DNA from: Massilia endophytica
GTDB taxonomy: Bacteria; Pseudomonadota; Gammaproteobacteria; Burkholderiales; Burkholderiaceae_D
NCBI RefSeq assembly: GCF_021165955.1
Contig: NZ_CP088952.1
Coordinates: forward strand, 3,658,001 to 3,722,000
Length of the DNA: 64,000 nucleotides
Reading direction: 5' to 3'
A program made the position numbers and the translations under genes. The first letter of the stretch is position 1, and each line of letters opens with the position of its first letter. Positions 45,734 through 52,914 of this stretch are shown here, in pieces. Under the pieces are notes generated by a model. The model was not told where the DNA came from, searched no databases, and saw only the letters and a list, made by a program, of their open reading frames with translations.

Positions 45734-46518
45734 ACGGCGAAAGACTGTTCTCGCTGAAGAACCGCTGGTTCACAGGCAGCGTGCTTGCATTGGCTTGCAT
45801 CGCCATTGTGGCGGCGCTGATCGGCTTTGTCTGGATACCACGCGCCCATGCGCGGGAGGCGATAGCCAGCCTGTGGGAGTCGATCTGCCGCGCGGCAGGA
45901 GCCCCGGGAGCCTATTACAGCGCCGGCCTCGATGTGGATACCGGCAATCGCTCGAGCGACGTGATCGTGATGGCGCAGATGATGGCCACGGCGGACAGCG
46001 CCTCAATCGGCCGGGGCGCCACCCTGGCGCTGCGCTGCACCATGTGCCACGGCGCGCGCGGCATGAGCCCCGCCGGTTCGCCCCACCTGGCTGGGCAGGC
46101 CGCCAGCGCCACCTACAAGCAGCTGCGCGACTTCCAGACTGGGCACCGTCCGAGCGCCATCATGCAGCCGCTGATGGACGGCCTGTCGGACCAGGACATG
46201 CGCGACCTGGCAAGCTACTACGCCTACCTGCCGCGCGAGCGCCTCACCGACCGGATGAACCGTTCCACGCCCCGCCTGGTGCGCAACGGCGCGCCCATGC
46301 GAAACATCGGCGCCTGCGCGTCCTGCCATACGCTTGAAATCCACAAGCCCGCCACGCCCTGGCTGGATGGCCTGCCCGAATCCTACCTGCACCAGCAGCT
46401 GCTCGCCTTCCGCGACGGAACGCGGCGCAACGACCTGCATGCGCAAATGCGCAATGCGGCGCGCCATCTGACGGATCAGGAAGTGAAGGAGCTGGCCCAG
46501 TACTACGCGAGCCGTTAG
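45730..46518 (+). CDS. Dihaem cytochrome c, membrane-anchored
   Basis: 262 residues from the ATG that overlaps the subunit I stop (ATGA). An N-terminal TM helix (about 14-36) probably stays as an anchor. Two haem sites, CTMCH and CASCH, lie in two c4-like halves, each followed by HLAGQ- or LDGLPESYLHQQL-type segments and a C-terminal helix. It is likely an electron donor tethered beside the oxidase. Its last four bases overlap the convergent waaF gene. Confidence 0.9.
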   Translation: MNGERLFSLKNRWFTGSVLALACIAIVAALIGFVWIPRAHAREAIASLWESICRAAGAPGAYYSAGLDVDTGNRSSDVIVMAQMMATADSASIGRGATLALRCTMCHGARGMSPAGSPHLAGQAASATYKQLRDFQTGHRPSAIMQPLMDGLSDQDMRDLASYYAYLPRERLTDRMNRSTPRLVRNGAPMRNIGACASCHTLEIHKPATPWLDGLPESYLHQQLLAFRDGTRRNDLHAQMRNAARHLTDQEVKELAQYYASR

Positions 46519-47555
46519 CGGGCGGCGGGCTGCAGCATGGGCTGCAAGGTCTGCCACACGCTTTGCGGCTCCAGCTGCCGCATGCAAAGGTGATGACCCA
46601 GCGGGCATTCGCGCTGGCGGCAGGGCGAGCATTCCAGGCGCAGCGACAGCGCTGCAGCGATATCCGAGAACGGCGGCGCATGGTCCGGGTCCGTAGGCCC
46701 ATAGATCGCGATCACGGGCCGATTCAGGGCCGAGGCCACGTGCAGCAGGCCGGAATCGTTGCTGACCACCGCCGCGGCCTGGCCGATCAGGGCCACCGCT
46801 TCATCCAGTTTGGTACGTCCCGCCAGATTGTGAATGGATGCGGCAGCCGTACCCGCCGCAGCCTGCACTTCTTCGCATACAGGAGCATCCTTCGGGCCGC
46901 CAAGCAGTGCGATTCGCGCATCGGGCAGCTGCGCCAGCACCTGAGCTGCAAGCGCAGCAAAGTGCTCAGGCGGCCAGCGCTTGGCGGAACCGAATTCCGC
47001 GCCCGGCGCAAACACCACCAGCGGCACGCCGGCAGGCACGCCGGCCTTCCCGCACGCTGCGCGCATCTGCTCCTCGCTGACGGACAGGCGCGGGCGCGGC
47101 ACGTCTTTTCGCAAAGGCGCGGAAGGTTCGTCCGCCAGCGCGGCATAGAAGGGAACCATGGGCCTCGGCGGCACGTCGTCGTGATGCATGACGTTGACCA
47201 GACCATAGCGCGACTCGCCCTTGTAGCCCACCCGGTGACGGATGCCGGCAAGCCATGGGATCAGCGCGTACTTGATGGTGTTGGGCAGCACGTAGGAGCG
47301 CGCGTAGCCGCGCCGCCTGAGCATGCGCGCATAGCGCCAGCGCTCCTTGAGCTGCAAGGCGCCGTGCCGGAACGGCGTTTCCAGCACATCGCTCACCTCC
47401 GCCATCTGGCGCCACACCGGCGCGGCGGAGGGGGGCGCCAGCACGTCGATGGGCGAAGCGGGATAGCGCTGGCGCAGCAGCTGCAGCAGTGGCTGCGCCA
47501 TCACCGCATCGCCGATCCAGTTGGGAGAGATGACGAGGATGCGTTCAGCGGCCAT
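46515..47555 (-). CDS. waaF: ADP-heptose:LPS heptosyltransferase II
   Basis: 346 residues, GT9 family. ILVISPNWIGDAVMAQPLLQLLRQRYP at the start, LPNTIKYALIPWLAGIRHRVGY, FAPGAEFGSAKRWPPEHFAAL and the nucleotide-sugar site VSNDSGLLHVASALNRPVIAIYGPTDP all match WaaF. It adds the second heptose to the lipopolysaccharide inner core at the cytoplasmic face. A Cys-rich C-terminal CSPCRQRECPLGHHLCM, common in this subfamily, is present. It overlaps the upstream ligase gene by 11 bases. Confidence 0.95.
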   Translation of the reverse strand: MAAERILVISPNWIGDAVMAQPLLQLLRQRYPASPIDVLAPPSAAPVWRQMAEVSDVLETPFRHGALQLKERWRYARMLRRRGYARSYVLPNTIKYALIPWLAGIRHRVGYKGESRYGLVNVMHHDDVPPRPMVPFYAALADEPSAPLRKDVPRPRLSVSEEQMRAACGKAGVPAGVPLVVFAPGAEFGSAKRWPPEHFAALAAQVLAQLPDARIALLGGPKDAPVCEEVQAAAGTAAASIHNLAGRTKLDEAVALIGQAAAVVSNDSGLLHVASALNRPVIAIYGPTDPDHAPPFSDIAAALSLRLECSPCRQRECPLGHHLCMRQLEPQSVWQTLQPMLQPAAR

Positions 47556-48792
47556 CGGTCTCTTTCGCGTTCAGGCAGAAGCCCATGAGAACGAAGAGCA
47601 TGAGCGCATAGAACATGGCGCTGCGCACGGACCAGAAGATGACTTCGGAGAGCCCGAAACTGAAGTAGCTGAGCACCAGCAGCATGCCCGCCAGCGCGGG
47701 CGCAATGAGCCCCGCCCCCGCCGACTCGTGCCGGTTCAGCACGCGCAGGAAGAAGAGGAAGGGCAGCAGCAGCGTCATGAACCAGAGCAGCGCGCCGGGG
47801 ATGCCGTTGAAGACAACGGCCTGCAGCAGGTCGTTATGGAAGTGCTCGGACTCCAGCACGAAGGGCTGGAGCTGGCCTTCCGCCACCAGCTGCTGCAGCT
47901 CGCGCGTGACCTGCTGCGGGCTGGAAGGCGTCCAGGGATGGCGGGCCGAGAGCATGAGCGCGCCCTTCCACAGCTCCAGGCGCACGCCCACATTGGTGAA
48001 GGCGCCCGCGCCCTGGTAGTAGGTGCGCACATCGCTCACGCCCTGGTGCAGGCGCTGCTGCACCCCGGTCTGGGGAATGAGGTAGGCGGCGATCATCAGC
48101 ACGGCCACCAAGGCGGCCGCGCTCTTGGCGAACTTGCCGCGCAGGTAGTGGCCGTATTTCAGGAAGAGCAGCGCGGAGAAAACGATGGCGATCCAGCCGC
48201 CGCGCGTGCCGGTGGCCACAGTGCCTACCAGGCCCGCCACGGTGCCAAGCGCGGGAATCAGGCGCTCGCGCCCGCGGAAGTCGAGCACGCCCGCCAGCGA
48301 CATGAGGCCCATGCAGAGGAGGATGTCGCCAAAGGTAATGGCGTTCATCATGCCGCCGGGACGGTCCACGCCTTCGAACCAGCGCTGGTAGACGGCCACG
48401 CAGGCTCCGGCCACCACGCCCGCGACCAGGCCCAGCCAGAAGGCGCGGCGGCTCGGGCGGCAGGCCAGCATGGCGGCCAGGGCCGTGGCGGCGATGAGCA
48501 TGCGGCTGGGCTTTTCCCAGCCGCGCAGGGTGACTTCACCGCTCAGCAGCACCACCAGTCCGGCGAAGATGAAATAAGCGCCGAAGGCTATCAAAACGCC
48601 CCGGATATCGCTAAGATGACGCCGGAACAGAGGCATGCTCTGCTTGCTGCACCAGAGCGCCGCCAGCAGAAAGCCGAAGCTGCACAGGCCCACGCCGATC
48701 TTGCTGATCAGGGCCAGGAAGGGCAGGAGGAAAACCAGGCTGGTGACAACAACGGTCTTGGGGTCGGCGTTCTTGGCTAAAGTATTATTCAT
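47545..48792 (-). CDS. O-antigen ligase family protein (WaaL/Wzy-like)
   Basis: 415 residues with about 11-12 membrane helices. A large periplasmic loop (about 265-330) includes LRLELWKGALMLSARHPW-type sequence with the conserved RLELW, followed by the HFHNDLLQ motif, whose His is essential in O-antigen ligases. Family members either attach O-antigen to lipid A-core or polymerise repeat units. Proximity to waaF favours the ligase role. The start lies 52 bases from the divergent GT2 gene. Confidence 0.88.
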   Translation of the reverse strand: MNNTLAKNADPKTVVVTSLVFLLPFLALISKIGVGLCSFGFLLAALWCSKQSMPLFRRHLSDIRGVLIAFGAYFIFAGLVVLLSGEVTLRGWEKPSRMLIAATALAAMLACRPSRRAFWLGLVAGVVAGACVAVYQRWFEGVDRPGGMMNAITFGDILLCMGLMSLAGVLDFRGRERLIPALGTVAGLVGTVATGTRGGWIAIVFSALLFLKYGHYLRGKFAKSAAALVAVLMIAAYLIPQTGVQQRLHQGVSDVRTYYQGAGAFTNVGVRLELWKGALMLSARHPWTPSSPQQVTRELQQLVAEGQLQPFVLESEHFHNDLLQAVVFNGIPGALLWFMTLLLPFLFFLRVLNRHESAGAGLIAPALAGMLLVLSYFSFGLSEVIFWSVRSAMFYALMLFVLMGFCLNAKETDGR

Positions 48793-48844
48793 TCATTGTT
48801 TTTGTAGCTTTCTTGCAAAAATCAACAGGTATCTCATCGAATTC

Positions 48845-49690
48845 ATGCAAAAAGCGTCAAAAATCTCCGTTATCGTCACGACCTATAACCGCCCCGACGC
48901 GCTAGCTGCTGTAGTCGAAGCTTTGTTCGCGCAGGATGACAGGAATTTCGAAATCATTATCGCCGATGATGGTTCCTCGAACAACACGCGTAATTGCGTA
49001 GAGGAACTGCAAAAACGCACACCCGTTCCGCTACTCCACGTCTGGCAGGAGGACCTGGGTTTCCGGGCGGCGCGGGTGCGCAATCTGGGCACCCTGGCGG
49101 CGAGCGGCGACTACATCGTTTTCCTGGATGGCGATTGTATTCCCGGACGCAATTTCGTGTCCCAGCATCGCAAGCTGGCCCGCCCCGGCTTCCTGGTCTC
49201 GGGCAGCCGCGTGCTGCTCAGCCCCGACTACACCCGCCGGCTGCTGGACCAGCACCTCGACCTGAACGGCCTGGGCTGGCTGCAGCGGCTGCGCCTGCGC
49301 CTTGCGGGCCATTTCAACAAGTTCCTGCAAACGGTGCTGGTGCTGCCCGACCTGGGCCGCGAGCGTAAACGCTTCAGCTGGCGCCGCATCAAGAGCTGCA
49401 ACCTGGCCGTCTGGCGCCGCGACCTGGAGCTGGTGAACGGCTTCGACCAGAGTTTCCTGGGATGGGGCCATGAGGACTCCGACCTGGTGGTGCGCCTGTT
49501 TAACGCGGGCGTGCTGCGCAAGGACGGCGCCTTCGCCACCGAGGTTTACCACCTGTGGCACAAGGAAAACCAGCGCGACCAGGAGAGCAGCAACCGCGCC
49601 GTGGTGCTGAAACGGGCCGAAGACCGCACCGTGCAGGCCGTGACGGGCCTGCGCGACATCGACCCGCAGGAAGCGCGCGCCCTGGCCTGA
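48845..49690 (+). CDS. Glycosyltransferase family 2 protein
   Basis: 281 residues from MQKASKISVIVTTYNRPDAL. The GT-A nucleotide-sugar domain shows FEIIIADDGSSNNT, then GDYIVFLDGDCIPG (the metal-binding Asp-x-Asp), and a galactosyltransferase-like second part with CNLAVWRRDLELVNGFDQSFLGWGHEDSDLVVRL. It lacks membrane helices and acts on the cytoplasmic side, most likely in lipopolysaccharide core or surface glycan synthesis, given the divergent ligase and waaF genes. The donor sugar is not known. Confidence 0.9.
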   Translation: MQKASKISVIVTTYNRPDALAAVVEALFAQDDRNFEIIIADDGSSNNTRNCVEELQKRTPVPLLHVWQEDLGFRAARVRNLGTLAASGDYIVFLDGDCIPGRNFVSQHRKLARPGFLVSGSRVLLSPDYTRRLLDQHLDLNGLGWLQRLRLRLAGHFNKFLQTVLVLPDLGRERKRFSWRRIKSCNLAVWRRDLELVNGFDQSFLGWGHEDSDLVVRLFNAGVLRKDGAFATEVYHLWHKENQRDQESSNRAVVLKRAEDRTVQAVTGLRDIDPQEARALA

Positions 49691-49733
49691 GTTGCGCTCC
49701 TTTCCCGGTGGAAGAGTAGAATCGGTTCCTGGA

Positions 49734-49766
49734 CCGTGCGCCAGCGAACGGAGTTGTGGCGCACGG
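49734..49766. other. Hairpin between the GT2 gene and the next small gene
   Basis: ccgtgcgcca (49734-49743) and tggcgcacgg (49757-49766) form a perfect ten-base stem with a 13-base loop. No T-run follows, so it is not a clear terminator. It could be a leader structure for the small gene starting at 49815. A TAGAAT box at 49716-49721 precedes it. Confidence 0.45.
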
Positions 49767-49814
49767 GCTGCCAAGCTGTGGCCTGGAGCCGATCAACCCT
49801 CTGGAGGAACCGCA

Positions 49815-50045
49815 ATGCGCCTGGACATTTACCGACGACCCGAACACGACGGCATTTTTTCCTACTTGGCAGTGCCGGAAGGCAAGCCGATTCCCCAGGA
49901 AGCCATCAATACCGACTGGGAGCCCACCGCCCGCGCCATGGAAGTCGATGACGACGCCGAAGAGCTGCCGGACTTCCACATCGAGCACCTGCCCGAGCAG
50001 ATCGGCAGCAAGGGCTACGCGATCACGGGCCTGAAGGACATGTAA
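49815..50045 (+). CDS. Small conserved hypothetical protein (DUF6139-like)
   Basis: 76 residues starting MRLDIYRRPEHDGIFSYLAV with a GGAGG ribosome site. It is acidic in the middle (EVDDDAEELPDFHIEHLPEQIG) and ends YAITGLKDM, with no leader or membrane segment. It resembles short proteins of betaproteobacteria grouped as DUF6139, from memory of the N-terminal pattern; that assignment is tentative. It converges with the RTX protease gene, six bases apart. Confidence 0.65.
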   Translation: MRLDIYRRPEHDGIFSYLAVPEGKPIPQEAINTDWEPTARAMEVDDDAEELPDFHIEHLPEQIGSKGYAITGLKDM

Positions 50046-50051
50046 GGCCGC

Positions 50052-51395
50052 TCAGGCCTGGTACGGAAGGTATTCCACGCCGTTCTGCATCAGGCCAACA
50101 AGCTGGGCCTGGTTTTCCGCGCTCTCGCTGAAAATCATCAGCACCTCCGCCTTGCTCACGCCGCGCGCGAACTCGCGCAGGAAGTGGTCGTAGCCTGCCT
50201 GGTCGGGCGCACGGTGCAGCACGTTGTCATACAGGTTCGTCAGGAAGCGTCCGCTCTCCGGGTCCGGTCCGCCGTACACGGTGGTGAATTCCGGGCTGCC
50301 CATGAAGCCTTGCGCCACGCTGAGCAGGCTCTGGCCGCCGTCCATGCGCGCGAGCCAGAAGCCGAAGCCTGGCAGGTCGGGCTCACGGTCGAACGCCGCC
50401 TTGTACAGCCGGTATGCCTGGCCAGCAACGCCATCGACATCGAGCGCCACCCCTTTGTCTTCGAAGAGGATGCGCTCGTCGTTCAGCAGCAGGTCTTCAC
50501 CGGACATCGAATCCGGCCCCTTCACCCTGAACCCCTGCTCCGCTTTGCTGATCACATAGCCCGCGCGCGCGTCGCCATACAGCACGGTGTCGATGCCGGT
50601 GCCGCCATCCAGGGAGTCGTTGCCCGGGCCGCCGAACAAGAGGTCGTCGCCGTTGCCTCCTTTGAGAAGATCCGCTTCGAGTGAACCGAACAGGACCTGG
50701 CCACCTCCTGCCGAATTGATGCCCAGCTCCCCGCCCAGCCCGTCGCCTCCATACAGCCAGGCCAGCGCCGCGTAGTCGTAGTAGCCGAAGGCATCATACG
50801 GCCCGCCCTCGAAGGTATAGGACATGAGCGTGTGTGCCGTATTGTCTTCCGCCTGCGGCAGGGTGATATCGCCTGCGAAACTGTGCTTCAGGCCCAGCAT
50901 ATGACCCAGCTCGTGCAGCAGGACCTGGTAGCCCCCGCTGCCGGGCGTCAGATCGGCGTTGTAGGTGCCATATCGCCCGCTGTCGAGGTAGATCCATGCA
51001 TTGGCTTCGTACTCCAGGATATTGAAAGAGCCGTCATACCGGTAGTGGGTATTCCAGGTGCAGTAGCCCGCGCTTTCCTCGTTCGTCAGGTCGCCGCTCC
51101 AGAGGTGAACCTGCGCCTCTGCGCTCACCGAGGTTTCCACAAAGTTGATACCCGTGATGTCGCTGATGTAGGACATGGCGTCCCGCGCGATGGCACGCTG
51201 GGATGCGCTGAGCATGCCTGCGGAGCCGGCAATGGCCTCGCTTTCCCGCGCATTGCTGCGGTCTACGGCGAAGGTGTAGTAGATCGTATTGTTGCCAGAG
51301 GTCAGGTAATTCCAGCCGGGACCATTGTCGAGCAGGGCGTCGACATAGTAGCGGCCGGAAAGCGGCGCGTGCGTCACTTCATTTACGGTGGGCAT
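50052..51395 (-). CDS. RTX M10-type metalloprotease with DUF4214 domain (copy 1)
   Basis: 447 residues, no N-terminal leader. Residues about 10-225 are a serralysin-like metallopeptidase: the zinc site HELGHMLGLKH (161-171) and the Met-turn LMSYTFEGG. Short RTX repeats follow (about 245-275, LKGGNGDDLLFGGPGNDSLDGG). The C-terminal half is DUF4214 (YRLYKAAFDREPDLPGFGFWL, LYDNVLHRAPDQAGYDHFL) ending ESAENQAQLVGLMQNGVEY. It is predicted to be exported by the type I system at 60-64 kb as an extracellular protease, activated by calcium. It is a tandem paralogue of the next gene; 61 bases separate them. Confidence 0.92.
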   Translation of the reverse strand: MPTVNEVTHAPLSGRYYVDALLDNGPGWNYLTSGNNTIYYTFAVDRSNARESEAIAGSAGMLSASQRAIARDAMSYISDITGINFVETSVSAEAQVHLWSGDLTNEESAGYCTWNTHYRYDGSFNILEYEANAWIYLDSGRYGTYNADLTPGSGGYQVLLHELGHMLGLKHSFAGDITLPQAEDNTAHTLMSYTFEGGPYDAFGYYDYAALAWLYGGDGLGGELGINSAGGGQVLFGSLEADLLKGGNGDDLLFGGPGNDSLDGGTGIDTVLYGDARAGYVISKAEQGFRVKGPDSMSGEDLLLNDERILFEDKGVALDVDGVAGQAYRLYKAAFDREPDLPGFGFWLARMDGGQSLLSVAQGFMGSPEFTTVYGGPDPESGRFLTNLYDNVLHRAPDQAGYDHFLREFARGVSKAEVLMIFSESAENQAQLVGLMQNGVEYLPYQA

Positions 51396-51402
51396 AACTT
51401 AA

Positions 51403-51442
51403 TTGCTTATTGGAAAATGATAGTATTTTCGTCAATAAGCAA
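51403..51442. repeat. Inverted repeat between the two RTX protease genes
   Basis: ttgcttattg (51403-51412) and caataagcaa (51433-51442) are perfect inverted repeats, and gaaaat/attttc pair inside them, so the whole element can fold as one long AT-rich stem. It lies 38-7 bases upstream of the copy 1 start on the minus strand and just past the copy 2 stop. It may end copy 2 transcription or be an operator for copy 1. Confidence 0.5.
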
Positions 51443-51456
51443 AAAGTCAACTGCCC

Positions 51457-52809
51457 CTATGCGTTGTAGAGCAGGTATTCCACTCCGTTCTGCATGGCGC
51501 CGATCAGCTGAGCGCGGTTCTCCTCGCTTTCGCTGAAGATGGCCAGCACCTCCGCCTTGCTGACCCCACGGGCGAACTCGCGCAGGAAATGTTCGTAGCC
51601 GGGCTGGTCCGGGGCGCGGTGCAGCACATTGCTGTACAGCCGGGTGAGGAAGGCGCCAGGCTCGGGATCGGCGCTGCCGTAGAGCCCCGCGAATTCCGGA
51701 CTGGCCATGAAGCCAGCAGCTGCCCCGTGCAGGCTCATGCCGTCGTCCATCTTCGCGATCCAGAAGCCGAGCCCTAAATGATCCGGCTGGCGGTTCAGGG
51801 CCGCCTGGTAAAGCCGGTAGGCCTGGCCGCCTACGCCATCGATATCGAGCGCCACATGCAGGTCGCCGAAGGCAATGCGCTCGCTATTGAGCAGGGTGTC
51901 GCTGTGCTGCGCGTTTCGGGCCGTGACGGTGAAGCCTTCCGCCGTGCGGCCGATCGAATGGTCCGCGCGGCTGCCGCCATAGCGCACCGTGTCCAATCCG
52001 GCGCCGCCGTTCAGCACATCGCCGCCGTACCATCCCTCCAGGATGTCGTTGCCCGCCCCGCCCTCCAGCAGGTCGCCCGCGCTCCCGCCCACCAGCAGGT
52101 CGTTGCGGGAGGTGCCGCTCAGGTAATGAGCGCCGGTGGCGGAATTGAGGCCGCGCGCGCCGCCCAGGCCATCGCCTCCGTAGAGCCAGTTCAGCGCCGC
52201 CACGTCGTATTCGCTGTATGCGGAGGCGGGACGCCCCTTGGTGGTATAGGACATGACCGTGAGCGTGGAGTTGTCGTCCTCCGCAGGCAACTGGATGCCG
52301 CCCTCGAAGGAATGCTTGAGGCCGAGCATATGGCCCATCTCGTGCAACAGGGTCTGGTAGCCGCGCGTGCCGGGGTTCAGGGTCGCGTTCTGTGCGCCGA
52401 AATCATGGTCGTCCATGTAGATCCATGCGCGGGCGCTGTAGCTTGCCACCTCGCCTCCGGCGCCGTAGCGGATATCGTCTGTCGCGGTGCACAGGGCGCC
52501 GATGCCGCGCTGCAGGTCGCCGCTCCACAGATGGACTTGCGCCGTATCGGAAGTCTCCACGAACTGGATGCCTGTGATGGCGCTGGCGTGGGCGAAGGCC
52601 TGGCGCACGTTCGCCTGCTGCGTTTCGCTCATCTCGTGCACCACCCCTTCGACATATTCCGCGCGGTTCGGGTCGAAGCTGTTGAGGGAGAAGGAATAAG
52701 TGATGGTGTTGCCGCGCTGGTAGTTCCAGTGCGGCCCCTCGGCCAGCAAGGCATCGACATAGTTGCGGCCGGAAAGGGGGACTTGTAGTTGTGCCACTGT
52801 CTTCACCAT
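51457..52809 (-). CDS. RTX M10-type metalloprotease with DUF4214 domain (copy 2)
   Basis: 450 residues from MVKTVAQLQVPLSGRNYVDA; this start aligns with that of copy 1 (MPTVNEVTHAPLSGRYYVDA), and a GTG seven codons upstream is less likely. The zinc site is HEMGHMLGLKH (156-166), the Met-turn VMSYTTKG. RTX repeats (about 240-285, GGSAGDLLEGGAGNDILEGW) and a C-terminal DUF4214 domain ending ESEENRAQLIGAMQNGVEY follow. No leader. Same predicted function and export route as copy 1. The two differ through much of their length, so the duplication is not recent. Confidence 0.92.
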   Translation of the reverse strand: MVKTVAQLQVPLSGRNYVDALLAEGPHWNYQRGNTITYSFSLNSFDPNRAEYVEGVVHEMSETQQANVRQAFAHASAITGIQFVETSDTAQVHLWSGDLQRGIGALCTATDDIRYGAGGEVASYSARAWIYMDDHDFGAQNATLNPGTRGYQTLLHEMGHMLGLKHSFEGGIQLPAEDDNSTLTVMSYTTKGRPASAYSEYDVAALNWLYGGDGLGGARGLNSATGAHYLSGTSRNDLLVGGSAGDLLEGGAGNDILEGWYGGDVLNGGAGLDTVRYGGSRADHSIGRTAEGFTVTARNAQHSDTLLNSERIAFGDLHVALDIDGVGGQAYRLYQAALNRQPDHLGLGFWIAKMDDGMSLHGAAAGFMASPEFAGLYGSADPEPGAFLTRLYSNVLHRAPDQPGYEHFLREFARGVSKAEVLAIFSESEENRAQLIGAMQNGVEYLLYNA

Positions 52810-52885
52810 TTCTATCGAATGGAAAAGCACAGTATTTTCTTCGCCATGGGCGAAGTCTGTCGCCCATGTTCAGTGAATTTGTAAT

Positions 52886-52914
52886 GAGGTGTGGCGCCTT
52901 CGCGCCACAACCTC
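52886..52914 (-). terminator. Probable terminator hairpin after dnaE
   Basis: gtggcg (52891-52896) pairs with cgccac (52903-52908), and the stem extends to gaggt/acctc with a one-base bulge, overlapping the dnaE stop. On the minus strand the hairpin is followed by an AT-rich tract without a clean T-run. It separates dnaE from the downstream RTX protease gene. Confidence 0.5.
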
